This document shows, piece by piece, positions 22,356 through 32,009 of a stretch of DNA of 64,000 bases (the first letter of the stretch is position 1; every line of letters starts with the position of its first letter). The translations under genes were made by a program, and so were the position numbers. Origin of the DNA: Acanthococcus lagerstroemiae (taxonomy: Eukaryota > Arthropoda > Insecta > Hemiptera > Eriococcidae); contig CM063110.1 of the NCBI GenBank assembly GCA_031841125.1, positions 51,931,946 to 51,995,945 of the forward strand. The letters are read 5' to 3'. The notes under the pieces are model-generated. The model did no database searches. It was not told the DNA's origin and worked only from the letters and a program-made list of their open reading frames with translations.

Positions 22356-25204
22356 GTAACAACCTTCGCAAATCCACACATCAAGGCGCTATTATTTATG
22401 AAACCCAGTAGAGGTGAAGTGGCCCAGAAAATATTCTCTATAGCTTGGACAATCAAATATATCGTGACAAAGCATTTTTTTACTTGTCTTTACAGGCTGT
22501 GATACAACCCTAGCTCCCTTGAATAAAATTACCAGCTTGGGTAATATTGAACTTGACTCCCACGACAACGCACACATCGCAAGTGTTCGACTGTCCCGAC
22601 AGTAAAAAAGAAAATGTCGCAGCGGGTGAAAAGGGCATGAAAATATTGTATGGAGCAAATGATGATGACTCTTTGAGCGCGCTTTGATTTTAGAAGTTTT
22701 GCAGCATGGGTGGGAGAATGAAAGTGGAATTACATTTGCTTCCACCGGCTGAGGTCGCAACTGAAGAGCACTCTAACCGAGTGTACACTCAAATTCAGTC
22801 TTCGCTGGATCGTGAAGGCTCCCCACTGGAATAAGGCTGGATGGAAACTGAATCAGGTTTACAGCCAGTCAAAACAGAATCTCAAATGGCTCCACACAAA
22901 CTGATGACGAGAATCTTCTACGGCTGTAAGAAAGGATGTGGGCGTAAATGCGACTCTGTAGTTCTTTAAGTTTGCACTCACTGAATTCAGACAAACTTAA
23001 ACTAAAAAATACTTGAAAGTGTGCTGCCTCCTTTCTTTTTCCTGTCACAGCCCGTCCTGCCCCAATGCCGGGTCACGCTATTCACAGTCGGATGATGTAG
23101 ACGAATCTAATGATAATGATGAATGATTACACGTACATGTATTTTGTATAAAACAATAAAATTTTCTAAACCTATAACTCCTCAAGTATGACTTGTGAGT
23201 AAATTCTTGTAATAGGCTAATTTGTAGAAAATTTTACAGGGAACATTTTTTTACTGAGGTATTTTCTTCCTAGAATATATAATTTTGAGAAAAATCAAAA
23301 AAACCGTGTAAAATTTATTTTTCCATAGAACCCTTCGTAAATAATGATGGAAGCTCCCAGTGTAGTGGCGGTGGGTTTTCACCACTAATTATAGACAATT
23401 ATAGACACCTTTCCCAACATCTTTCAGCAGTCAGATCTTTTGTGCGAATTTTTTCCAATCAAACTTAGTAATTCGCTTAGGTTACGCGGCTAATATAATC
23501 ATTTATCAAACAAATGTGAATATATAATACTTGGACGCGAAAAAATCGTAGTATCAACGTACCACTGCTGCGAAATGCCTTTCAAGGAAAACTGCTTGTT
23601 AAAAATGTCCCTTGTCACCTCCTCTCTTCTGTGAAGCGCCCTTTCAGTTCTCAGATTTCCCGTAGCGCCCTAAAAAGCCAGTCCAAAGCCAGTCCGTGTG
23701 TGTTTACGGGTAGCCCTCTCACTACCCGAGCTATACACCAACGTGGAGACACCCGTGCTATACCCTTTATGTATGCCCTTTGTAGACTTGCCGTATAGCC
23801 CCCCGTTTCCCCTTGCATGGATCCCCTTTGTAGACCCGTCGTATAGCCCTTCCATATCCCCTTCGTGAATCCCCTCCGGAAACTGCACTCGTGATTCCCT
23901 CAATTCTTTATGCTGAGCACTCGTTTCTGGTTGACAGTTTGTGAACGTTTCCAAACCTTGGCAAAGATGAAGCATACGACAGGGGCGCTAAAAATCCACT
24001 GCTGCAAAACGCTAGAGTTAACACCGCGTCGATGAGTCAGTCCGCCTGCACTCTTCATAATTCGCATGAGTGTTTGTTCGATTCGCGTTTGGACGCTAAC
24101 GAGTCGCTCTCTAGCGGTCTAATGAAATGCAGCGCGCTGATTGGTATATTTGAATGAAAAGATGATCAGGGACAAAAATGTTCTACAAAAAAACTCAAGT
24201 TGGGCTCATCTGAAAGGAAATGATAAGGGCTGGCACTTTGGTTCTCTTCAATATTGAAAATGCTAGTGTTTTTGTGTAAATACCATTGTTTTTCGTCACT
24301 ACATACCCGAAGTGTCTTTCGCCAATATCATGTCGCTCATACATGTTGTCTCAATCCGGCAAATCAAGCGGTCATCTAGTTGTGTTTAAATTCGGTTTCA
24401 ACGCTTCCATATAGTAAATTGGGTTTAAATTCAGCCGTTACTTGCGCAATTATTTGGTGTAGGGATTCACATGTATACCGCCTATGTTGTCATGCTCGTG
24501 TGATCTTGAACGCCAATTATCTTGGTTGGTATGGGATTCACAAAAAAAAACATACATATCATTTTTGTAGAGAATTTTACGCTCTTTAATTCTGGTAAGA
24601 AATAATTTTACCTATAACTCAATTTTAAGCTAGATATAAGCCAAAAACTGTTCCCGGGGGCACTTTTTGGACTCTGGGGAGTGATGCTCACACCAGGGGG
24701 GTTGCGGGGCTTTTCCAAAGAGGGTACTAAACAATCGTACCAATTTTCAGCTGAGCTGCAATTAATTCCATCAAAATTGCTGATTCCCCTGGACTAGTGG
24801 CAGATTCGTCTACATGTTTTCAAGGTGCTAGTGGTTTTGTTTACTTTTGGTTCAACTTAGTGGTTTTTGGTCGTTTTGGTCAATTTCGGGCAGACATAGA
24901 CAGTTTTTCTTTATTTACAATTCTAGTTGTTTTCCATTATTTTTAGGCAACTTCCTTCCAATTTTTCTTTATATTATTTCAGTGTTCCCCCCCCCCCCCC
25001 GCCAAATTAATAGACGTATCTGGCAGCTGTGGACTGATAAGAAAATTCAGAACAACGTCTCATGCTTACATCTTAGGAGGAGCACAACTTGTTGGAAATA
25101 TTTTTTCCTGAATTGGATAGTCCTCAGTAGTTTTGCAAAAATTTTATACCGGACTTCCTACATGTCACACTTTTCCTCCCTATTTTTGCCTAGTTTTCCG
25201 ACAC
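22356..25204. other. No gene recognised; local imperfect repeats at 23,720-23,900
   Basis: Unique-looking DNA. At 23,720-23,900, on the minus strand, a block coding for S-T-K-G-I-H...G-L-Y-G repeats two to three times, which makes a 101-codon frame. No homology is recognised, so I treat it as a small minisatellite. CCACTGCTGC(A/G)AAA(C/T)GC occurs on both sides of that block (about 23,563 and 23,995). Confidence 0.35.
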
Positions 25205-25890
25205 TATAAGGTGACTAAACATCAACATTTTGAAATCCCTGTAACACGGATTGATTCTAGTTATTCTTGAGCAAAATTTGGATATGTTCGTCTAAGGCTT
25301 CGTGTCACAATATTCCAGTACACGATTCCCAAATAGGAGGGAAAAAAATCATCGCATAAATGAATGGGACACACGTGTACATACCCCAAAAACCGTTCTT
25401 CAGAAATTGATTCATTTGGTCATTCCTCGGCTCTGCTGTTGCGTTGCTCGTCGCTTCCTCGGCACTGACGTTCAACGGTTGAACGAGCATCATCGTCTAC
25501 GAATTAGATAATACAGTAATCGGCAAGCTACCAAATCGAAAATCCTTGTTAATTCAAAGCCCAAATTCGACAGCGTGTAAGTGGATCAGAAATAGTGAAG
25601 TAAAAACGTACCTACGGTAAGCCTTTGATCCGACATTGGAGACGTTTCTTTCTGGACGAGTTCAAAGCTGGACTGTGTGAAAATACCAGCCGCGTTCATC
25701 CGACGATAAAGAAACGAGATAAATTTCGAACAATGATATACCTGCTCCTTTGGGAAAACCTGCCTTCGTGCTGCTCACAAACTAAAGGCCGTCACATTTT
25801 GGTGAGTAACAATGAGAGGGCAACACAGGACGAATTTGTTCGTTCACCAGCTCGCAGGCAAACATCCAATGACTACATCAATACAAAGGT
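25205..25890. repeat. Third, diverged copy of the giant palindrome's outer end
   Basis: Matches the right arm in direct orientation with internal deletions. The GTAACACGGATTGATTCTAG region aligns with about 18,715-18,775; GCTGTTGCGTTGCTCG with about 20,225-20,260; ACAATGATATACCTGCTCC with 20,446-20,465; AACATCCAATGACTACATCA with about 20,575. The family therefore exists outside the palindrome. Confidence 0.6.
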
Positions 25891-26104
25891 AGGCAAATAC
25901 ACCGAAGAAGTCCCAAGTAGAAAGATGATTCCAAGTTTCGTTTTAATAATGATGTAGGTACATAACTGCCGACATCCCGCAGAACAATTCATTACTCACC
26001 ACGAGTAATAAGAAAAGATTGTGAATAATGAGACCAAATGAATCATGAGACGAAACCGATTGCAGTTTTTCATTTTGTTGACAGTATTCGCCCACCCGAG
26101 ACCC

Positions 26105-26213
26105 GATGCGCCATCAGTTACCCTCTAGTTACCCAGTTAACCCGCAGAAAAGTTACATACCCTCGGGTTACACTCAGATTACCCTTGTTCCCCCTCTAGT
26201 TACCGATGGCGTG
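26105..26213. mobile_element. Short GGTAACT-rich element
   Basis: GATGCGCCATCAGTTACCCT... matches in reverse complement the right end of the element at 29,825-30,093. The interior is made of short GGTAAC/GTTACC motifs in both orientations. It ends near GTTACCGATGGCGTGCGG. Confidence 0.65.
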
Positions 26214-26417
26214 CGGTGATTTTTCCTAAGAGGTAAGCGATAAGAAATGAAGTAAAAATTAGAATAAAAGTATATGAAACATATGCTACTACAAAACGGC
26301 ATTGATGAAATTATTCAAATTTTCGTATCCCTGTATAGGGTCATTCCACATGCATTTATTATTTTGTGTGACGAATAATAGACACAGGGAGGTACCACCG
26401 AACAGTATTCCTGGGGG

Positions 26418-26594
26418 TCATCAATTGGTTCAATTATATCATTTTTATTTATTATTATATTTATTTCATTAATTTTAGAAAAGATTATTTCTAAACGTAA
26501 AATAATTTTTTTAATTAAAATTTTTAATAATGAATGAATTAATAATATTCCTTTAAATAACCACTCATTTAATGTAAACTTAAAATTTATATAA
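26418..26594 (+). pseudogene. COX1: Nuclear copy of mitochondrial COX1 C-terminus (NUMT)
   Basis: Read with the invertebrate mitochondrial code (ATA Met, TGA Trp), the 58 codons before TAA give SSIGSIMSFLFIIMFISLIL, then EKIISKRKMIF, then NNEWINNIPLNNHSFN. These line up with the C-terminal end of cytochrome c oxidase subunit I: the SSIGS turn, the last membrane helix, the WESxxSxRxVxF segment, and the EWxxNxPPxxHSxxE tail. The tail Trp is TGA, which would be a stop in a nuclear gene. Upstream COX1 is missing; the break is near 26,412. After the stop comes AT-rich DNA with a 40-base hairpin (AAAGTTA...TAACTTT), too short to call a tRNA. It is not expected to be functional. Confidence 0.8.
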
Positions 26595-26674
26595 ACTTTT
26601 AAAGTTATTAATAATAATTTCATGATTAATAATTAACTTTCAAAATCCTAATTCTTTGGGGGATTGTGAAAGTC

Positions 26675-26870
26675 CCAACTGACTCAACTCAAAATTACCA
26701 AGTATCAAAGAAAAAAAAAGAAAAGAAAAAAAAAGTTGACTTGTTGGATTTTTCCAACTGACTCAACTCAAAATTCCCAAACATCACAGCAAAAAAAAAT
26801 ACCTTTGACTTGTCGGATTTTTCCAACATTGCAACTCAATTCCCAAGTATCAAATCAAAAAAAGAAAAAA
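26675..26870. repeat. Three tandem copies of a ~75 bp unit
   Basis: Each unit has CCAACTGACTCAACTCAAAA, then TACCAAGTATCA, an A-rich run and GACTTGTTGGATTTTT. Starts are near 26,675, 26,755 and 26,830, the last truncated. A related A-rich block occurs at 29,604-29,630. Confidence 0.8.
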
Positions 26871-26938
26871 CCATAGACGGAATAGTTATAATTCACATTT
26901 TAATGATACCAGATTAATTCCACTCACCATCAACGGTA

Positions 26939-26947
26939 CTATATAAG
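26939..26947 (+). promoter_or_regulatory. TATA-box-like promoter, CTATATAAG
   Basis: The 9-mer begins exactly 57 bases before an in-frame ATG at 26,996. The same 9-mer and the same 57-base distance occur at 29,104 for the ATG at 29,161. Confidence 0.55.
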
Positions 26948-26995
26948 GGAAGGTTCATCATTTTTTCGACAGCTGTTCTCTGAACTTTGTACAAA

Positions 26996-27211
26996 ATGTA
27001 TTCGTTGTTTCATCTAGCAACTAATGTTTATTTCAGAAATATTTCGAGTGTGTATGAAATTACAGGACTACCTCCGGTTCTTGAAAGTTATTTGAGAATG
27101 AGATGGTTTGAGATGTCACCGAGTGATATTCTGAGATGGGCTGAGGAGAGAGTAAAAACTATTACCGATTATTCATTCAACTGGACACTCGAGAGATTAC
27201 CTACCAGGCCA
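26996..27211 (+). pseudogene. Small open frame interrupted by a Helitron
   Basis: From the ATG at 26,996, 72 codons run open to the Helitron border. The product starts MYSLFHLATNVYFRNISS, has an acidic/aromatic middle (RWFEMSPSDILRWAEERVK), and stops in sense where the Helitron begins. I recognise no domain. The TATA-like signal at 26,939 and the matched geometry with the 29,161 frame suggest that both belong to one unit, either an old mobile element or a virus-like insertion. The rest of the frame was not found after 28,204, because retroposon tail sequence follows directly. Confidence 0.5.
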
Positions 27212-28204
27212 TCTTCTAGATATAAAAGTGAATGTTTGTCTGTTTGTTGGTTTGTTTGTGGGTGTGTTTGTTCAAGGTTGGCGCGTGAACCGTAAAAGCT
27301 GGGGAGTTCGAACTTTCTGGGTGTATTCGTATGAGCCTGGAATAGGTTTTAGGCTATAAAAAAATTCGGTACCCTAATTAGGAAGGGGGACACAAAATTT
27401 TGTCCCCCCTGACCCCCCGAATTTTGTTTTTAATTTGAACATTTTAGAATAATTGTTTTAGATCGAACTTCTTCACACTCTGTTAAAATTTGGTGGCCGT
27501 AACTGTCTCCCTTCAGAAATTATTGGGGGTTGAAAATCTGAAATTTCCAAAATGAGCTCAAAATTCTTCATTATTGCACACGTACATCTAATTTAAAACA
27601 ACTATAATGTTTGGATATTGTTTCGTAACTATTTATGTACTACACAGCCCATTTTTCAACCATGTATCACCTCCAGAAGCCCAAAGATTTCAGTTTTTGA
27701 AAACTATGTTCAGCATTCCTTCTAATTATCCGACTGAATTTTTGAAAACATCAACATTTTTCTCTGAATAACACAAATATGAAGCAGTAAAGTGCGAATA
27801 TATCAGCGTCATCCATCTGAACGCAATAAGAGGTGAAGCTATTTGCAATTATAAATTTCCGTAAATTTTAGCAGCGTTTCTCAGGGAACCTTTTCTGAGC
27901 CAAGAACCGGCTAGCCACTACACGGCGATTCCTCTATCAACATACGCACATAGACACGCACACACGAATATACACAAAGGAAGGTTAGGAACAGAAACTA
28001 CAAAGGACATTTTAGTACCTAAAAGATCACGGATGTGGATCACAGGGAATCGTTGGAATGGCGGGGAGAGAAGATGGGAAAGTGGTTTGCTGTAAATGGA
28101 AGAGAAAGGGACTAACTCAGTTAACCAAACACACTTTAGCCAGCTCACGTTAGCCAACTCACATTAGCCCATGGTCTAGACGACCCGCAAAGCGGGTCAG
28201 CTAG
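27212..28204 (+). mobile_element. Complete non-autonomous Helitron, 993 bp
   Basis: Begins TCTTCTAGATATAAAAGTGA followed by ATGTTTGTCTGTTTG, a typical insect Helitron 5' end. It ends with the hairpin ACCCGC-AAA-GCGGGT and then CAGCTAG, i.e. a stem-loop a few bases before CTRR. The bordering bases are A on the left and T on the right, the A|T insertion preference of Helitrons, and there is no target duplication. No Rep/helicase frame is present, so it depends on a partner. Fragments of the same family lie at 546-1,757. Confidence 0.9.
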
Positions 28205-28300
28205 TTAAATATTTAATAATAATATTTATTTATTTGAAGCCCTCCGGTCACAGCCAAAATGACCAATTACGACTGGGGGCTTTAACTTGACAGAATTTTG
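28205..28300 (-). mobile_element. Retroposon 3' end with AAATAATA-type tail
   Basis: On the minus strand, GTCATTTTGGCTGTGACCGG then AGGGCTTCAAATAAATAAAT runs into an AT-only tail that stops exactly at the Helitron's 3' border. This looks like the 3' end of a LINE or SINE. Its body, toward higher coordinates, is not recognised. Confidence 0.5.
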
Positions 28301-28628
28301 AAAACACAAATTGAAAAAAAAGAAAAAAAAGTTACATGATACACTCGTATCTAACCCAGACAAAAAATGAAAAATTAACACAAAAAAACAACCAAAAAAA
28401 ATGAACAAAAACTAAAAAAAACAACTAAAAATGCGAAACGAACGGGAGAAAGATCGCTATCTGCCCCCACCCCCATACCCTAGTGCCCATCCCCACATAC
28501 GCGCTCAAACCAGAATCAGGTCAGTCTGTGGCTAGAGTCAGAGACTATTATAGCTGTCAATCAAATATTTTGTAAACTTGCTGTTTGAAGGCTGATTTGT
28601 TTATCGAGTCGAGTACATCAAGGTGGTT
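28301..28628. other. A-rich DNA, no gene recognised
   Basis: Runs of A interrupted by AAC/AAAT (28,310-28,440), then ordinary sequence. No frame or repeat match seen. Confidence 0.4.
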
Positions 28629-28948
28629 ATGGATTCTACTAACATTGTTATACGTTTCTATATAGCTTTACAAACAGATAAAATGTTCAGAGAAGGGTTC
28701 ATTCATAGAAAAGGAAATGTACTCACTTCTAGATACATTAATGTTTGGTACGGTCTCAGGATGAAATTAAACAAATAACCAATTCATATGTAGAGTGCGC
28801 GGAAGATTTTATAGATATTTTCCAGGCACATGATGGTATACATAAATGTGGAACAAGGGAAGTTTACATGGAGATAGTCGAGACTTTGTACACAATTTTA
28901 GAGTATTGGTTGAACGATGTGAGAAGTACTGTAAGTTGTGTGAGCTAA
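28629..28948 (+). pseudogene. Unrecognised small gene in two overlapping frames
   Basis: An ATG at 28,629 opens a 49-codon frame (MDSTNIVIRFYIALQ...) ending at 28,778. A second frame from 28,745 (no ATG at its start) runs to 28,948 with DEIKQITNSYVECAEDFIDI and a long helical, leucine/tyrosine-rich end. The overlap suggests one protein of about 100 residues broken by a frameshift, but no family is recognised. It lies between the two TATA-bearing frames, in the same orientation. Confidence 0.4.
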
Positions 28949-29103
28949 CGCCGCTTTTTGCCTTAGAATAAAAAAAAAAAAAAATTGACCCGATTACTGC
29001 TATAAAAAAAAAGTGTGACCCACTTAGGTTAGTAGTTATAAAATATTTTTCCGAGTAACGTGACGTCACCTAGAATAAAGTGGTAGTGGGAGAAGTGGAA
29101 AAG

Positions 29104-29112
29104 CTATATAAG
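29104..29112 (+). promoter_or_regulatory. TATA-box-like promoter, CTATATAAG
   Basis: Identical 9-mer to 26,939-26,947 and also 57 bases before the ATG (29,161). The sequence between the TATA box and the ATG is not conserved between the two sites. Confidence 0.55.
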
Positions 29113-29160
29113 CGATGAGACTCCATAGATTTGTCATAACTTCTTAACAGATGATACATT

Positions 29161-29388
29161 ATGGATGTGTCTCTGCAAAACAATTTCAACGCTATAGGAA
29201 CCATTGTACAAAGACCATTCAAGAAATTTACAGAATTTGAACCAGATACAAAATTCCCAGTCTTGTCTTTCAAATCTTACACATCTAAATTTGGGAGGGC
29301 AATCATGGTAGTCAGTGAGGATTGTATCTTAACTCTACCAGGAAGATTCAATAAACTTTCCAATATAGAGGAAAAAATCTCATACTAA
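29161..29388 (+). CDS. Small hypothetical protein, 75 aa
   Basis: ATG to TAA open frame with its own TATA-like signal 57 bases upstream. The protein starts MDVSLQNNFNAIGTIVQRP and contains YTSKFGRAIMVV followed by ILTLPGRFNKLS. A short basic/hydrophobic protein with a T-K-F-G...V...L-P-x-R-F pattern resembles small proteins I associate with mobile or virus-like insect elements, but I cannot name the family. There is no signal peptide or membrane segment. A better start than the ATG at 29,161 is not available. It could be a live gene of a short element or a chance frame. Confidence 0.45.
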   Translation: MDVSLQNNFNAIGTIVQRPFKKFTEFEPDTKFPVLSFKSYTSKFGRAIMVVSEDCILTLPGRFNKLSNIEEKISY

Positions 29389-29824
29389 TAAACAACCACA
29401 CTTGCACATCACTTACCATGGGGTAATAAATGATAGTATTAGTCTCACTACTGACAACTTCACCAAGTGGTTACCACTTATTAAAGTTGAGAGTAAGTAG
29501 ATATTTCTAAACCATAGTATTAGGGAAAAAAGAAGAAAAAACATATTATTATAAAAAATTATACAAAAGTCGAGTAAAATATTTCTAAGTTGTAGTAGTA
29601 TCAAAAAAAAAAGAAAAGAAAAAAAAAGTGCACGACTTATGTGATGTCAGCATGCAAGGGGGAGGTCAACTCCTCGATGTCATACCAAGTTTTTTTTTCA
29701 ACGGGTCACCTTGGATGCTCGCACACAATTTACTATTGGTATTTGGTCTAGTCTGTGATGTGTTCCATAGTGACCCATTTACTACTAATAGGGCTTCCCA
29801 GTTGGACAATTTCTCTTTAATCCC
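29389..29824. other. No gene recognised
   Basis: AT-rich, with an A/G run at 29,604-29,630. Nothing else stands out. Confidence 0.4.
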
Positions 29825-30093
29825 GATGCGCAAAATTCCACAAGTTACCCGGGTAACTAAAGGGGAACCAGGGGAACTACAGGGGGACAAGGGTAATCTG
29901 AGGGTAAGAGAAGGTAACAAACGGGTAACTTATCCACCGCAGGTAACTAGAGGGTAACTAACTACGTAGTATCCCCGCCAGTTACTCGGGTAACTAAAGG
30001 GGAACAAGGGTAATCTGAGGGTAATTTGAGGGTAACAAATGGGTAACTTTTCCGCGGGTAACTGGATAACTAGAGGGTAACTGATTGCGCATC
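29825..30093. mobile_element. GGTAACT-rich element with GATGCGCAA termini
   Basis: GATGCGCAA at the left and TTGCGCATC at the right form a perfect 9 bp terminal inverted repeat. Inside, a ~110-135 bp block (CGGGTAACTAAAGGGGAAC... to AACTAGAGGGTAACT) is repeated twice in tandem. The element at 26,105 is a shorter relative. No coding capacity. Confidence 0.75.
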
Positions 30094-31280
30094 AAGGTGT
30101 ACCTTTGGTTCCATCGCCCATGCTGGCCTGGATTCGTGTTTCGCAGTATTTTAAATAGTTCAGAGCCTTAAGGAAATTTTGAAGAGTCATTAACACGCAT
30201 TGAAGAGGCTTGAAGATGTTAAATCAATTCACGGATCATCGGGCTACATTTAAGGTCAACTGGAATTCGCCTGGTTGCCCGGTGGGCCACTCTTCCCCCT
30301 GCCATTACACATTCAGTATCGACAATCAGTAAGCCTTTCTAGAAGAAATACAATACCGGCTGTCCAACCGTTTTTCTGTACCAAACGCGATATCAATTAT
30401 CTATTGAATTGTCGATTCAAACTTCGATAGCGACAAATGCGTCGACATATCGATTCGATTATTATTAGCTTTCTCCCCCCTATTCTGACGCAGGCTCATT
30501 CGGGGCGTTTCCGAGTTAGAGGGTGCGGCGTCCCGGAGCCAATTTGGCATGCGTGCATCGCCACAAGCCCCTCTATCATCGATTATTAGCTTTCATTTGG
30601 TGGAGCGTATGGCGATGCAGGCATGCCAAAATGGCTTTCACCCTTTCGAGTATCGCATCAGCGACCAGAAGAACGCATCGAGGCTGGCGCAAGCCCCCAT
30701 TTCGCCTCTCCGCTTCGGATTCGGGCTGTCCTGCCATGGCCATCATAGGACACCCTACTGACCGAGTCAACAACGCTCATCCAGCATTAACCTGGAATTC
30801 GGGTGCACCACAGACGGACGCGCTTCCTTTCATAACTACGAGTATTTGTAATCAATTAAAAATGAGGTAATTCCAATCTAACTCGTCGTTGTATAATGAT
30901 GTCTAAGTAACAGCATAAGAAGTGTAACAGAGATTACTAAATTAAAATGTCGAGTAAAATTTCGAGCTAAGTATCGATATCGACACTTTTGCTTCACCAG
31001 CTGTTGCATGGGTCGAGAGTACTGAACCAACCATGACGATGCGGTTTCTTACCGCCGCGTTATAATTACGTCGCGTAGGCATTTGTACTACTGATATTCG
31101 GCTTCTTTGGGCCCTCGGACCCGATGCCACCTGGGAATACATGCCACCCATGTCACCGTTTAATTAGAACAGAAAAAGCATTCGCAGCGGAGGGTCTTAC
31201 CGAGAGTTGTATCGATCGCGGTACATATTCGAATGCAGCACTCGCTGTATTGTGTGCTCGAGTATGTAAATTTTGTCTTG
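30094..31280. other. No gene recognised; hairpin repeat near 30,540-30,680
   Basis: TTGGCATGCGTGCATCGCCA (30,542-30,561) faces TGGCGATGCAGGCATGCCAA (about 30,609-30,630), giving a stem with a ~47-base loop. The right half and the following CCCTTTCGAGTATCGC also occur in the SINE-like insert at 62,869. Confidence 0.5.
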
Positions 31281-31288
31281 TGAAACAC

Positions 31289-31315
31289 CAGATTTGGTTT
31301 CAGAACAGAAAAAGT
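31289..31315 (+). other. Homeodomain helix-3-like motif QIWFQNRKS
   Basis: One plus-strand frame reads QIWFQNRKS, which matches the recognition helix core of homeodomains (IWFQNRR). The nine residues are preceded by LVKH and followed by VLAPPNHSP; the expected basic residues after position 53 are absent, and no helix 1 or 2 lies upstream in this frame. CAG before ATTTGG could serve as a splice acceptor near the common intron site inside helix 3. It may be a decayed exon or chance. Confidence 0.2.
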
Positions 31316-31744
31316 GTTCTGGCACCCCCTAACCATTCTCCCGTTTGAAAATGTTTGAAAAGGAATCCCGAAGCATCAGAAGTCTTGAACCGATCTAGAA
31401 AAACCTTAATGAATCTCTAAAGCAGACAGACATGAATTGACACAAGGCGCAGAAAAAAAACGGGCAATGCCCGGGGCGCTTCGCTGGCAAGCGTTTGAAG
31501 AAAAGAAAACGAAGATGGCGGCAAGAAAAGTCGAAAGGATGGAGTGAAGGAAGACATTTTACACCGGGGAGGAATATGCGGCGGAGTTCTAAGGATTTGT
31601 TTTTCGAATTTTGCTCTCTCAATCTGAGCTCTGGAAACCACCCTTTCGAGCATTACCTCAAAGACGTCGGGGGAGGGGGGGCTGTTACGGCTGTCTTAGC
31701 CCTCTCCTTTTCTTGCCGAAAAGCCGGCCTAGGTCGAGATGTAG

Positions 31745-31808
31745 CGAGTTGCTACGTGGGTTCGAACCTCCGGATTCCGAGACCAGCCACTCGGCCAACC
31801 AGACCCCC
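31745..31808 (-). other. tRNA-like SINE head or tRNA pseudogene
   Basis: On the minus strand, TGGCCGAGTGG is a perfect RNA polymerase III A box (TRGCNNARNGG). GGTTCGAACCC is a perfect B box and follows after only 18 bases, about 15 fewer than in a real tRNA. The A-box context (GGTTGGCCGAGTGG) resembles Ser/Leu tRNAs. The missing anticodon-arm bases rule out a functional tRNA. Sequence after the B box (toward 31,690) is not tRNA-like, as in a SINE body. Confidence 0.6.
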
Positions 31809-31986
31809 GGTTTCAAGGGTTTTCCCGAAGACGAAATTTTCGAGTATTGTCAAATATTTGCTTCGAGGCACCACTGCGTATTCTTTGAAGCTATTTATTC
31901 GTTCCAAATGCAGACTATAATTTCAATTGATTGCCGTTAGCTGAAGAATAGAGCTTGTTTTTCGTGGTCGTGTATCAACAGGTAAT

Positions 31987-32009
31987 AAAAAAAAAAAAAA
32001 AAAAAAAAA
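31987..32009 (+). repeat. A23 run
   Basis: Uninterrupted poly(A) on the plus strand. It may be the tail of a retroposed sequence, but the body upstream is not identified. Confidence 0.8.

Noticed and set aside
23670..23975. 101-codon minus-strand frame with G-I-H/G-L-Y repeats as a gene
   Set aside because: Explained by a short imperfect tandem repeat; no domain, start context or splice support.
26315..26623. 102-codon minus-strand frame over the AT-rich stretch
   Set aside because: It is the antisense shadow of the mitochondrial COX1 fragment on the plus strand.
26605..26644. 40-base hairpin AAAGTTA...TAACTTT after the COX1 stop as a mitochondrial tRNA
   Set aside because: Too short for even a reduced mitochondrial tRNA, and no D, anticodon or T arms can be drawn.
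26675..26870. Repeat-spacer pattern resembling a CRISPR array
   Set aside because: Three imperfect units with A-rich interiors in eukaryotic DNA; no constant spacer length, leader or cas genes.
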